Shown one piece after another: positions 11,727 to 24,398 of a stretch of DNA of 64,000 bases. The stretch lies in contig JAACJO010000005.1 in the NCBI GenBank assembly GCA_013368445.1, positions 1,178,001 through 1,242,000 on the forward strand, given 5' to 3'. Position numbers and translations under genes: made by a program. The notes below the pieces were generated by a model. It had not been told where the DNA came from and made no database searches. It worked only from the letters and a program-made list of their open reading frames with translations. Position 1 is the first letter of the stretch; the number at the start of each line of letters is the position of its first letter. Source of the DNA: Leucocoprinus leucothites. Lineage: Eukaryota > Basidiomycota > Agaricomycetes > Agaricales > Agaricaceae.

Positions 11727-13124
11727 CTAGAATCCTATTTTATGGAAATGAATCAGCATACGGAGGTCAGGAAAATATCATTTATACATACCATATTTAT
11801 TGCCAGCCTCTTTGCGATTCCGCCTGCCTTCTGCGATCTTCTCCTCCAAAGTTTCGCGGTTCTCATATGCGTCCCTAAGCAGTGTAGACAATTGATGTCT
11901 CGACCTCGCAATTCCACTCAGTTTGCTCGCCTGTGTGAGATGCAATCGGCTTAGCCCATGCCTGTTGAAACGATAGACAGACTTACGCTGAGCTTCATCT
12001 TCGGCTCTTCAGGCGGACCCGTAGAACCCTTCGACAGAGCCTTTCTCTCCTCTCTCTCTTTGATCTCAACTTTCGCCTTCTCCATCTCCTTCATAGCATC
12101 AACCTCCGAAGCGCTATCTTCGTATCCCTCGAACCCTTTGAGTGCACCCTTCTCCAGGCCCCGAACATACGCATCATATTCACTCTGCCACTTTCTCCTG
12201 AATTTCTCATAGTACGCTGGGTCGTGCGCAGCCCATTGACCAGACGGCAGCTGATAATAGCCGGGATATTGGTCCTGCGGAGTTGGCTCCGGAGGCTCAA
12301 ACGTAGGAATGGAAGGTGCAGAGGAGAGAGTTGGAATGGAGAAGGACGAGCCCGGGGCTGAAGTTGAAGCAGGTATGGTCGTTTTCGAGTTGCCTGTCCC
12401 GAAGTTGAGAATGGTTTCGGCATTTCATTCAATATGACTTACCTAAAGAGAAGAAGTCGACTGCTGGAGCAGCAGACACACTCGGTAGCGGCGGTTTCAC
12501 AGAAACCTTTGGTTTATCTTCCAGTGAGATATTTGCCTTTCCTTTGGCCAGTGAAGGGGGCAGGAAAGGTAGCGATGAGCCCCCACTTGAAGGCGTCGAC
12601 GTTGACTGGATTGGCACTTCCTCTCCGCCATTCTCTTCTTCGTCTTCCCCTTCATCCCCATCCTCAGCAGGCGCTACCTTCTGCGCCGAAGGGATGCTAG
12701 GTCGTGTGTTGAAGACTAATCCAGGTCCCTTCCCACCACCCAAAACGCGTTCTTGTGGTGGTGCTACTGCCGCCTTTTGTTTTGGTGCTGGAAGCATTGA
12801 CAGCAAACTAGAGGTGCCAGCTCCCGACGTCTTCTGCCGTTTGGGTGCAGGCCGCTCAGACTCTAGCTCATCCTTTTCTTCGCCCACATCCTTCGGTAGT
12901 GCAGGAAGTCCAATGGCAATCTTTTTGGGTGCACGTTTAGTGGATTTGGGAGGTGGAAGTGAGATTTTAGAGTTGGACGATCCATTTGATGGCGGTGGAC
13001 GACCGAGCTTTGGTTTAGAGGCAGTTGTGGTTGAAGGAGACGTCACCTGAGGCTTGGTGGCCTTCTGGGTCTCGTTGTCGCTCTCGTTGTCGCTGCCGCT
13101 GCCATAGCTGTCCAGTCCAAGCAT
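11727..13124 (-). CDS. PRCC-like nuclear protein
   Basis: Homologue of the proline-rich PRCC protein (mitotic checkpoint regulator/PRCC family), a nuclear factor tied to splicing in animals. The start at 13,124 opens MLGLDSYGSGSDNES, the typical short acidic/Ser start. A long low-complexity region follows, rich in Pro, Ser, Lys and Glu with a basic RPAPKRQKT patch and an EDGDEGEDEEENGGEE acidic patch. The C-terminal part has YPGYYQLPSGQWAAHDPAYY and ends with the family hallmark block RSRHQLSTLLRDAYENRETL followed by EEKIAEGRRNRKEAGNKYGF-stop. The last codons are split by an intron (11,731-11,782 region), with the stop TAG at 11,729-11,727. The length of about 390 residues fits fungal members. 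Confidence 0.85.
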
Positions 13125-13531
13125 GATGATGGGGGTTAAATCTGAAAGGGAATCAGGGCACAGCTTTCACTCCCGACCAATCTCGATGTAAACAACGATT
13201 GTGTATTTCTACGGGCATATACTGTCCACTTAAAGTATGATTACGCGATAGGTAGTACTAGCCAGTATAAGTCCAAAAGGCTAGGTATAGTCCGGAGTAT
13301 GCAATGTCAGAATTAACTGTCTATGAACGAATGATAACTACAAAGGAGAGTCTGGTCTACAATAATTAACAAAGAATGTGAGTAGCAATGTCCATGCAAA
13401 ACAACAAGTTTCAAAGCAAAAACGAAAAACATAGCGAATTTTGTGATAGGACCAAGCCTAAAGTCCAATGTAATTTTTGGTCTGTAAAATGCGTCTAGTA
13501 ATGTCCAGTGCAGTATGTTATTAAGTCGTGA
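13125..13531. other. Intergenic: PRCC-like promoter / ags1 3' region
   Basis: About 400 bp, AT-richer than the flanking genes. It holds the PRCC promoter and the ags1 terminator. No gene or repeat is seen. Confidence 0.5.
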
Positions 13532-16500
13532 TCATGGTCGTGCTAAAACATGGATGTTAGCCTATCGGGCGAGAAAGGAAGAGGGAGTTTATCTTACAGA
13601 GTTGTTCCTTCCTGTAGAACCAGAAGTAGCCGAGAACAATGACTAGTTGACAAATAAGAGCGAGCCAGAAAGGAGCGGACGCCATAGGGCTTCCTGTAAA
13701 CACACAATCAGCTCAGTTTTTTGTTTGTTTGGAAAGCATCCCAGCGATTGCTTACCTTTGATACCATCGCTGAAATCCCATTTCGCGGCGTCGGGGAATA
13801 CAGTGCCGGGACCAAGTCGATTAGGAGCAGTCGCACGAGCAATCATCACACAAATGGAACCAATCACTTGAGCAAGTGCAAGAGTGGCACAAACATGAAG
13901 GCGAGAGAGCGTTTGGAGCAGGATCATACCCAGGCCAACACCTTGAATAGCATCTAGGACACCCAACCACAACCAGAGCGAGATACCGAGGTAGGGTCCC
14001 GCAGAACCTGCCCATGGGATGTAGAGCGCCAGCGAGGAAGTGCCCCACATCATCTGACACCATCTGGGTGCGCCGAGACCAACAGCGAAAACAGGAAGTA
14101 GCCAGGTGTGAGTCTTGCTGAAATGAGTGAGGACAATCAACATGGCGGCCCAAACCCCAATAAAGAATAGTATCACAAGGAGCAGAATCTGCCACTTGGG
14201 AATGTTCACATTCCATAAGAAGCTCCAGTTACGTCCATATGGCTGGAAGTCGTATAAGTACAGCACAGCGAATAGCATTTGAAAGAAAGAACACTCACTC
14301 CACTCAACCAATAATCCCGCAAGATTTCTGAAGCGAGGAACCAGAGAACAAGTTTGCGGCGGAAGAGTGTTTTGAAAAAGTGGGGGACCTTGGGTGGGGT
14401 TTGGCGATAGTACTCTGGAAGGCCGTAGAGCATGACGTAGGCGAAGAGGAAGCTGGCACAGGCAAGGGGCCAGACGATCAAACAAATCCACCAAGGTGGA
14501 ATGTAGTCATCTGTACGACCATTCAGGGAATTACCCCAGTACCATAGTGCAGTAACCCAGATCTGTTGAGAGCCTTGTACTATACATGCCCGTATCGTCC
14601 AGACCTCAGTGGCAGCGCCCTTTAAAACAGTCAATTAGAAAGATACATAAATATAGTGAATGTGTACTTACGGCTTCTTCACCAAAGTTGAGACCGAAAA
14701 ACAAGAACCCGGCAGCAGAAGCAACGGCGTAGCACCATGTCGCAACGCTGGCGATAGTATGATGCGAAGATATGAAGGCGGAGCTGAGCGAGGGCAAACC
14801 AATCAGGAAGAAAGCGAGACCGAAGAAGATCCAAGGGAAAGAAAGGACGTAGATGGAGGGTCTCAGACGGAACATGGGGTACCAGATGGCAGATGCAGCC
14901 AAGAAGACAGCACCCAGCACGTAGAGCTGAAGGTTATCCTGGTAATTGCGACCGCTGAGCAAGGTGATCTGGAAACTCGTGGCGCTCAACATTTGTCCCA
15001 AAGCAATAACAATGGTATAAAGCGGCCAACCCGCGACTTCTCGCGACATTGCAATTTGCAGTCGAGTCATGGGGGGAACATCAGTTGGAGTGGGATCATG
15101 AGGGAGGGGTCCATCATATTCAGCATTCGAGTATGCATTCGAGTATGCATGGGTGCTTGGGGCTATGAGACATATTAGTACAACGTGTTACCAACATCAG
15201 GAGGTACTCACAGCTAGGGCGAGAGTAAACCGAGGGAGATGGTGTGCCCCAAATGGAATCCCGTTGAGATGATATCATGCTAGCAGCGCTGGAGAGCTTG
15301 TCCTTTCGAACTTTTCCAAAGAATGCCTCTTCACTCTTGACAAGATACTTTTCAATGGAAAGCTCGCGCTCAGAATTCTTAGCGTCGAGATTTTGCAGTT
15401 TCTGAACAAACTCAGAGGCAACCCCACCATCGGCATCAGTGAACTAGATCACCCAAAGTCAGCATGTACAACTCCATCCGAGAAAGTAGATTACTGACCG
15501 AAGCAATAGCCTTGTTCAATGGCGAGTTCGACTTTTCATCCATGATCGAGGAGATAGATTCTGCCGACGAGACCCTCGAGTGCATTCCAAACGGTTTAAG
15601 GCCTCCTTCCAAAAACGGATCAGGGAGACCTTTTTGTTCCTTGGCGATCGCCTTGTTTGCTCTCTCCAAGAAATCTGCATATCCCTGGTTCGAAGAACGG
15701 CTGCTTCCTCTCTGGCTGGAATAGTCCTCATCTGCACCGATTCGAGGTGGCGGCGTGGGGACTTCTGCAAGGGACTCCTGACTCAGGACGGCTGGGGAGT
15801 TTGCATAGCTACGAAGGCTCCTATCATCCCATCCAGGTTGCTCAGGGAAAGATTGGAAGACAGGATTCCAGTCGTCCGTATCAGCCATGGGTCGCATACC
15901 AATACCTCCACCGTCATGAGGTCTCCAAGCATTTTGGCCAGAAACATTTCGACTGGTTGTGATGCTGCGCTTATGGAAATCTTCCATACGTTGACGCCAC
16001 TCGACAACGGGGAACCGTTGAACAGCAGAGCGAGCACGTAGAATCGCACGCTCTTCTTCTGAAGATTTCAGAGCCATTTTGATCGTCTTTGTTAGCTGCG
16101 AGAGCATATGGGCCGTAGAACTAGACTCGACGGGGTACCACTACAAAATTCATCAGAGTCCCTTCGTATTCATAACTGGAAAATAAATTACTCACCCAAC
16201 CAGGCATGAGACCAAGTCCGCCTAAACGAGAACCAACACCAAGAGCGCCTTTCCTTCCAAACTCGACGGCAACCAAACCAAAAGGCTCATCACGAGAAGG
16301 AATCAAAGCGAAATCAGCTCCGCTGAACAAATAAGGTGGGAGAGCTGTGAACTCTGGCTTCGAAAAAACACGATCCGGATACATCTCCATCAACCTCGCC
16401 AGCTTTTCCGCAGCAAACCTTCCATACAAATCAATAACAGGGCCAACAGCGATCAACTGAATCGACGGTCTCTTCTCCAACCTAAGATATACACATGAAC

Positions 16501-19500
16501 ATCACAGATCATTTATCAGGGAGAGGCCGAAAAAACTCACAAAGCCGGCATCACATCCGCAATCAAATCCACTCCTTTCTGCTTCGACCACCTCCCAACG
16601 AACACAAACAAATCCGAATCTGGGTCCTGCTTGATCCCAGCCCACTCTTGCGCTTGTCTCTTCATCTCCGGTCTTTGCGCCTCCGCCTCCGCATCAACCT
16701 GCACATCCTTCGGCCTCACCGGTTTCTCATCCAACGCCGCAATATCTGACGGATCGGGATTCGGTAACGAATCAACATGTTTCAGCGTCCACAATGCAGG
16801 GTACCTCGCCCAGCTACGCTTCCCATACTTATCCGACACACCTGCAACACCCACGCTCTTCTGATGCGTACTGATGAACGACGCAGCGGCATGTAACAGG
16901 TTGAATGTGTTGCCGAATTGCACGTATTTGGTGCAATGTTCTTTACTGATGTTGAAAGCCGAACAGACTTCTTTCATCTCCTCTTTTGTGCGCAGCGGCC
17001 ATAGACCCTGGAATTCGGCATTGTGCAAGGAGAGACAGACGGGGATGACCTTGGGTAGGAGATAGATCGGGGCTAGTGCACCATGGTAGTCATTGATGTG
17101 ATAGATATCGATATCGGGATACCGACGGATAGTAGCAGCGATAGCCTGATTCCACGTCGAATAGAAAATAGCAGAGCTGAGATCGTCCATGCGAGCCGGG
17201 TATGGATCCGACTTTGTCTGGGCGCGGAAAACGGGCGAGTCCAAGAGAACATAAGTGATATTGTCCAATTGATGCGTCTCCACTTCGATGAGGTAGGGTT
17301 CACCGAAAATGATCACCTCGATCGGTTCCGCGGGCTCTCCGGCAGGATAATCCAAGTCCTTGACCTTGGGTACAACCCAAATCAAATCAACGTCCGTCAT
17401 AGCCTTTCCCATCAAACCCGACATAACGCCCAACCCGCCAATCTTGACCTTGACCTTCCAATCAAACACTTCATACTCCAACGTCGAAATTAGCACCCTC
17501 CTCCTCTTATTCCTATCCTCCGGCCAACCAATGGCCTCCACTGGCTGTTTATGACCACCAAAAATCTTCTCCGTCATCGGCATACTATCCTTCAGATCCG
17601 TAGTTGATTTATTTGCACCCCCAAGACCTCCAATAATAGGGAAGTAGTTAGTATGACTCTTCGTCTTGACGCCATACTGATTATATTTGATTCCGTAGAA
17701 AGTCCACATGAAAACGAGCACGGCGAGAACACCTGTGATGAGGGGTATAGCGAGGAGAAGGGAATACATGATGGCGCCAACAGAAGCTTGACCCCGTGGT
17801 TGTATGGACCAAGTCATGGTAGCATCATCAATGAAAAGAGACCATGCGAGATGAGGTTTAGGAGGTGCGGACATGTTGAGGTAGTTTGGAGCAACACTGT
17901 TGGGTGGGAGACGGTCTAGAACGCCATCACCATCTGCATCACCGTAGAAGAAATCATCGTAGCCCCAGACATTGACTTGGACATAGGAAGGCCAAGCAGC
18001 CATAAGCTCGATCTCCCATGTACCATCTGAGGTTAGTTGCATATGGGTGGGAAGACCTTGGTCGAAACCCCAGTTGTTGTAAGGACCACGGAGCAAGAGT
18101 TGGGGCCAACGACGTTTCGGGCCGCTGTATTGGGCATCCGCGTGAACGACAGCAGCTACAGAGAGCGTAGCCTCGCTCCAATCTAACAAACATCAGTCAG
18201 GTCATCTCTGAAAACGGAGCCTTTTTTCCAATGAACGTACATTGCACCATGACATGCCTGCCCTCCCAAAAGTTTTCCGGGGTATCAAAAATCGAAGCAT
18301 CGATAATAGTAGTATCCTCCCAAGTCTTCCACTGTGTCCAATTTTTTCCAAAGTTCCAAGAATATCTGAACGTGTCAGCACCAAAAGCCCGATGTTGGAA
18401 TGTATAATTCCCATTAGAAAACTTGAATGAATCCTCCGTGTCATAATCATTCTCTGGGAAAATCATGACATTATTCGATGCGCCTTTCCTGAGCAAAAGA
18501 TGGTCCCTAGCCTATACCACAAACTCAGGTTCACATTCACTCAAAAAAGAACAACTTGAAATACTCACATTGGTAGTCGCATTCCCGGCCTGTGATGGCG
18601 CGCGATCAACTGTAACCGTCACTACTCCATCTGGTACATTCACCAACGTCGCATTCCAATACCAAACCGACACATCCACCCCTACAATCATCGCTGGATC
18701 CGGATTCTGCACAGTCCCACACTGTACATTCGTCACCCCCACTGGCCCTCCCCCTGCACTCTTCCCTGAACTAGATACATTCAACGATACACTCGACGTA
18801 ACTCCATCGCAATCCATCGGGACATTAAACTCCAACGACACATCAATTGAGGTCGCATTTGTTGCGCCTGGGGTAGATAGAATTCGATGATCGTGCCCTG
18901 GTCGGAATTTAGTGATCATAGGAGGTTGTGCGACCCATTGCTCGACAGGAACGAGGACCTTGAAGCCATAGGGATCCATCGTCACGCTGGCCAAACATCC
19001 AAAGAACGGTGCCTTGCCGTCGTTGTTGAAAGCAGACAACGACTCTTCGAATTGATACGTCTCGTACGGAGGCAACAGGTTCCTAACGACGACGTTCGAT
19101 TGAAAAGGCGACGAAATCCATAGCGACTCTTTACAGTCGAAACTCCAAGTCTTGGTGGAATTTTCATTGGTGTAGAGCAGCCATACTTGATCATTGAATG
19201 TCCCGTTGAGAGTTTGTATTCCTGGGAGGCCCGCTCGTGAGATGGACCATAATCCCATTTCGGTTTGAGTGTGGTTGGAACCAGGCTTTTCGATCCGGTT
19301 GGTCCAGTTTCCACGTTGGACGAGGTTGAAACCGTCTTGAAGGGCACCATAGATGGTCCGGAGCTGGAAGAAGCGTGTGAAGAGACGGCGAGAGTCGGCT
19401 GTGGGGTCAAAGTGGTCGAGGGCGTTCCAGTCGTCGTGGCATCCGAAGAGAGCTTTGTCGAGGGGCATGTTGAAGTATTGTTCTGAACCGAGGACGTAAC

Positions 19501-21454
19501 ACCCGTGCCGCTTCCAAGCGAGACTGCTGGTCATGGCTTGTCGGCTGTGGCGCAGTCAGGTTGAGATTTTGAGCTGATTTTTTGTTGACAGACTCACCCG
19601 TATAGATAGTTGGAAGCACCGTTATCGTACACATAAAAGTTCTGTTCTTCACCATAATACAGCTAAATTTTGCAATTGTTAGGACAAGAGTTGTTTTGTG
19701 TTGAGGGAAATCAGCACGCACCAGGGGTATGCCAGGCATAACCAACGAAGTAATAAACGTCGCCAATACACTCCTTTGGGTCCCATTCTCCAAACTCGGC
19801 CACCGGAAAACATCGAAATTACTCGTTCCATACATATGCCTCGGGTCCACCACACCGGTGCGCGGATTCAAGAAATCATTATTCACAAACATCTGATTCC
19901 AGGCCGTGACAAAATTAATATCGAGATCATATGCGACTTGGAGATTTCCATCCATGCCGAGAAAGCGAGTGAGAGAACGATAAATTGAGTAATGGAATGC
20001 CACGCCGTCCAAAGCATTAAGGGGAGCCTCCCGGAGGAAGAACTGGTTTTGATCTGGTGTGACATTGGCAGCTGCCAAGAAACCGGGAGGAAGCTGAGTT
20101 GGCGTGCGCCCGCGCCCACTAAGTTGAACAAGTCAAAGGTTAATTCAATCAAGTGACAAACTGGGTGGTATGCGACCGAGAGTGATCTGACGTACATGTA
20201 CAGAGAGCCAAAAGTGTCACCGCCTGTGACTTCCCCTGAAATGAAGAAGTTAGTCTTGCCGAGCTGGGCGGCGCATTCTCTGGTGCTTGAGGTCCAGGAA
20301 GCGAGGGCGTCAAGAGTGACTTGAATTGACTTGTCAATACGAATTGCATCGAAATCGAGAGCTTTGATGGCCATGCAGGAGAAGACTTTGATCCTAGCCA
20401 TAACATCTGGCTGCCACTCGCGGAGACGGTCTTGGACGGAGGCAAATTTGGACAATTGACGTTGCCAATCCGGATGAACGCCGAAAGCCTCCATGTCACC
20501 GTACTGGTCGAAATCGGAAGACATGCAACCATCAGTAGCATTGACCTTGATCAGTGTAGCAGAGTCATCCCAGAATGACGGCATCACACAAGAAGTGTTG
20601 CGTTCGTTGCGTATCTAGAATTAGGGGTGAAATCAAGTTACGGATGTGAGGATGTACCGGTATCAAGGTTAAGCTCACGCTGAAGTCACGGTACTCTGTA
20701 AAGTTCCATGGCATGTAGTTGGGCCGTTTCCACATTGTGTTGTACTCGTCGAGTGTGAAGGGGGCGCTTGTGTTGAGGAAACTGATGGATTGATGGGTTA
20801 ACGACGGAATGATATTTTTTTCATCAACGTGCCGAGGACTCACCCTTGGAAAGCGATGAGGTCGGACATGGTACCGACGGTGAAATCGACTATGAGGTAC
20901 ATTCCACGAGCATGGATTTCGTCAATGAGGTGGCGCCAGTCACTTATGTTGCCCCAGTGTGGGTCGAGTACACTAAAGTCGAGAGGAGAATAGCCTACAA
21001 AAATAATTAGCGGCAAGACAAGGTCGGCTAGCGGTTTAAGAGACTGACTGTCGGCTTGCCAGAGCATGTTGAGGAAAGGGGTACCAGCAATGAAGATGGC
21101 CTTGACGCCCATGCCCTGGAGATAGTCTAGGCGCTTCTCTAGGCCTCTAGGGTCGCCACCGTAGCGAAGCTGAGTTTCACGATAGTCGGACTCGTAGGGA
21201 GTGGCAAAGAAGTCGTTGTTGGAGGGGTCTCCATCAGCGAACTTGTCTAGAAGGACAGTATAGGTAGGGAGTGACCGCCAGTTGAGCGGGGAGGGGGTAT
21301 AGGTTGAATTTGGGCGCTCAGAGTCGTACTCGAGTGGAGACTGGGCATTTTGATTGGTATTGAGGTTCCAGTCTACGAGGTCAGCACGCCAGGGAGAAGC
21401 CTTTACTAGCTGAACCAGCAGAGGAAGGGCCGTAAGTGCGGACAGAAGCCGCAT
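13532..21454 (-). CDS. ags1: Cell-wall alpha-1,3-glucan synthase, full length
   Basis: Large multidomain plasma-membrane enzyme that makes cell-wall alpha-1,3-glucan. The start at 21,454 gives a signal peptide ([20 protein letters not shown]). Domains in order: an extracellular alpha-amylase-like domain ([14 protein letters not shown], then [13 protein letters not shown], then [12 protein letters not shown]); a beta-rich linker; one TM helix (about 17,790-17,700); an intracellular glycogen-synthase-like GT5 domain with [16 protein letters not shown] (UDP-glucose loop), [17 protein letters not shown] and the retaining pair in [11 protein letters not shown]; a Ser-rich linker; and a C-terminal multi-TM pore-like region ending WFYRKEQL. 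A last small exon after a GTAAGA intron gives an SRP end and the TGA at 13,534-13,532. Dozens of short introns are present and no break is seen. The start codon lies only 265 bp from the inserted element, so its upstream promoter has been displaced. Confidence 0.93.
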
Positions 21455-21719
21455 GGCAAAAAGGTTGAGGAGAGAAAGAGGAGGAAGGCGGGCGGAAAGA
21501 AAAGATAGTGGGTAGGCAGAAATATGGCTAGCTGACTTTTGACGGAATAAGGTGACAGGCGGCCAGGGCAGTCACACACACACACACATTGTGTTGCGGC
21601 ATCAATTAGATCTCCGAGCAGTGTCCCTCCATTCGCAACGCACCTACCGCAGACAGCTGCACAATGGCTGTTGATCATGATGCTCTCACAGCCCCCTTGC
21701 TGCTTGGCCAGAGTACATA
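21455..21719 (-). promoter_or_regulatory. Proximal ags1 promoter, truncated by element insertion
   Basis: 265 bp between the ags1 start codon and the outer element. A short (CA)n run is at about 21,571-21,588. The last six bases (TACATA) are the target-site duplication. The rest of the original intergenic region continues at 50,550. Confidence 0.6.
21714..21719. repeat. Outer target-site duplication, left copy (TACATA)
   Basis: TACATA directly precedes the outer element's TATGG terminus and is repeated at 50,544-50,549 directly after its CCATA terminus. Adjacent bases differ (G before the left copy, G after the right copy), so the duplication is 6 bp. Confidence 0.9.
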
Positions 21720-21749
21720 TATGGGCGAAATACTGTGTAAAAAATAAAA
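21720..21749 (+). repeat. Terminal inverted repeat, outer copy, left
   Basis: Begins TATGGGCGAAATACTGTG and ends AAAAAATAAAA. It matches the reverse complement of 50,514-50,543 at 28 of 30 positions; the only differences are GC versus AA at positions 6-7. Confidence 0.93.
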
Positions 21750-21791
21750 TGCAACACGTTTGCCCTTTTTCAGCAAGTTGCACATCAAAAA

Positions 21792-21942
21792 TTTGACATC
21801 TACATAAAATTGCACACCTTTCTGTCACAAGTTTGACAAGTTCCAAATTTGACACCTTCTGTATTTTGACATCTCGTGAATAAAAATTTCGCATCTTGCT
21901 TCTCTGACCACTCGAATTCTCACAAGTTGACGAATTTTCGCA
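21792..21942 (+). repeat. Left subterminal motif array, outer copy
   Basis: TTTGACA occurs at 21,792, 21,832, 21,848 and 21,865, and TTTCGCA at 21,887 and 21,936, all on the plus strand, within 225 bp of the terminus. A related GTTGACG is at 21,926. The right end carries the same two motifs on the opposite strand, so every copy faces the same way relative to its terminus. Such arrays are usual transposase-binding sites in TIR transposons; binding here is inference. Confidence 0.8.
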
Positions 21943-24398
21943 AGTTAATTTAGTGCCGCACGGCCATCATTAGTTCTGCTGGCTAAGCGGCATGTCCTCG
22001 ATGCCGGTTGACTGCCGAGGATGAACTCCGGTGCTAGCTGCTACTCATCGGGTTAACCTCCGGGGATCTGATGGGACCCGCTTCTAAATATGATCAAAAA
22101 ACCTTTTTGTAGACAAGTAGTAGTGAGTACTTCAATAACTCCATAGGAGAATCGCTATATTGAAGATACTTGAGAGATAATGCTCTGGCTGATAGATCAA
22201 ACAAAGAAGGTGGTAATGGTCAGATAAAAGTATTAAGCTTGAGCTGGAACAACAACTCAACATGAACACAACGGTATTAAGCGTTGTGAGCTCGAACCGA
22301 ACTTCATTACCAATGCTGCTAGAAAATATGTTCCCCAAGTTAGTGAGTCTTGCCTTCTCCGTTTAACAAACGTTGTATGGCCCAAAGCGCATGGTAAGGT
22401 CACTATACCTGAAAAAATGGGCCTTGGGGCTTTGAGTTTTAGTGGGTAGCCAAATATTTGGCGTTAGACTCCCATACGCCTATTGGGGGGCGCATTTCCC
22501 CAAGGGCAGAGACATGGAATCAAACTAAACTAATACTCACGCGTAAGCCGACTGAATAAGCCGACTCTCCGCCAAGTGGATTTGACGAAGGCTGATTGTC
22601 ATTCGTGACTCCCCAGCCTCAGAGCCAACTTCAAGTGGTATGTGGCACCTATAATGCCTCCTTCGCGATGCTTCCCAACACGAAACAGACCCAACATCCT
22701 CCTCCAAGCATGCCCTAACCTTGTCCACAATGTATCTTCTGTCGTTCTAGCCTACAAAGTCTTCTGCTCTCCAGAAAGACAATGCGATCGGATTGTCCAG
22801 GTCTCTAGACTTTGGACGTTCGCTAACCTTCTGTAAAAATGTATTCCATGCACTCTCGCTGATTCTCGCCGCCAAGCAAGCCTCTTTGATCAGCATCATT
22901 TCTGTCTTCTCTGACTCTTTCTCCTCTGCTTTTTAAATTCGCTAACTTGATCCGTTGAACTCCAACTCGTCTCTGCCTTTATTTTTTTGAACAAACCTCA
23001 TACACCCCACTCAATAATTCATACACGCTTTGCCCACTCACTCGCACATCGGGCTCCCTCCGCTGCCCGCCCCCGAGCGTGGTGGCGGCCTTAAAACCCC
23101 CTCTCATCCCAATCATCTTCCAGGTCGCCTTCCATCAGATCTCCTTCTACTCAAATCAATATACCTTCTACTTCAATTTCTTCTCTCTCGAGCAGCCCCC
23201 TTCTCTCGGGATTAGAAAGACGCACCATCTGTAGGCCCCGACTTCCACTGTATTCCTTAGAAGTATGCCAATGCTCGTAAATTAGATACTTACCGATATG
23301 TATATGAGGGACTGTATGTAAGCTACTTCCGAATGCACGTTGAGTTCATAGTATCCATCGTGTCCCCTAACGCCGACATTCCACCACCACCCTGAGACAA
23401 CTCAAAGAAACAACTGACCATAGGGCGAGTCGGCCAGTTGAATATATCATGATATTTTTGTCATTGGGTTGGACCAGCTAACGCTCACAGATCATGTCAT
23501 TAAGACACTCAGCGGGATCTGGCGTCCCTAAGATAGTATCCCCTCTGCTGTCCTTGGCAGCCCTCAAGAACACCTCTCCAACAGTTTCCCTCCCATCCTC
23601 GTTGCCATCTAGCTGCAGGAATGACGTCTGTACCATTGTACTCATCAAGGGCTTTGTACATAGAGTTGCTCTTTGTGATGGAACTCGAGAAAGAGTACCT
23701 CCAACGGAGGATTTGTGGCCCCAAGACTGCCAGCGTTCCTTTGTCCTCGGACCTTACCTCAACCATCTGCATTACCGAACATCCGCCGGCAAGATGCCCC
23801 ATTGAGCATGGACAAGAAACAACTCTGAGCGCCCAAGCGACACTCGTCTCCAAGAGATATGTCGCTTTCCCCGATATCTACCCTAGTTTCACCTCTCCTC
23901 TGCACTCGCCAAGGTTTCTTCGTTGCACTCATCCTCACGTCAAAACTCACGTGGAATAATACTTCTCAAACTGTGCCCGAGCCAAGGCTTCTAGTCTTCC
24001 AGCCAGGGAAACCAATCGCTTTGAGCGTGCTCTTGGTGAAGCCCTCGACCGCTCTCTCGCCCATTAGATTCCGCTAGTTACCCCTTTTCAGGTGTGATGG
24101 GATCCCTATCAAATCCTTCATCTCAGTCGCCAAGTTTGCTATCGACTGGATCTCCTTCACCTACTCAAACCGGATTCCACCATTGCCAGACATCACAGCT
24201 GGGGAGGGAGGGAGTCATAAGAGAGAGAAAGCACGTGAATATTAAACTAATGGGTTCGGTGATACTACTTCGAGTCCTGTCTCCTGTTATGTACTTTGAA
24301 TAAGAATAGTGTCTTTGCGTGCAAGATTATAGAAGTGGTATTAAGATAGTATGATGACGGGGTATGAATATGAAGGGGTATATCGTGAAGTCCTCTAC
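21943..24398. other. Left arm of outer element: no confident gene, coding-like scraps
   Basis: About 2.4 kb. A perfect inverted repeat CGGCAT (21,988-21,993) / ATGCCG (22,001-22,006) forms a short hairpin. A CT-rich, promoter-like tract lies at 22,890-23,050. Between 23,494 and 24,240 several open frames on both strands overlap, and two pieces look more like protein than chance: a SLPARETNRFERALGEALDR scrap near 24,000-24,066, and DGIPIKSFISVAKFAIDWIS followed by FTYSNRIPPLPDI at 24,097-24,200. I could not join them with legal splice sites in one frame, so this may be a decayed gene or a long leader. The inner copy has the same sequence at 35,340-37,795. Confidence 0.4.

Noticed and set aside
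22132..22560. tRNA-derived SINE or tRNA gene
   Set aside because: A B-box-like GGTTCGAGCTC (minus strand, about 22,290) and an A-box-like stretch are present but too close together, and no cloverleaf forms.
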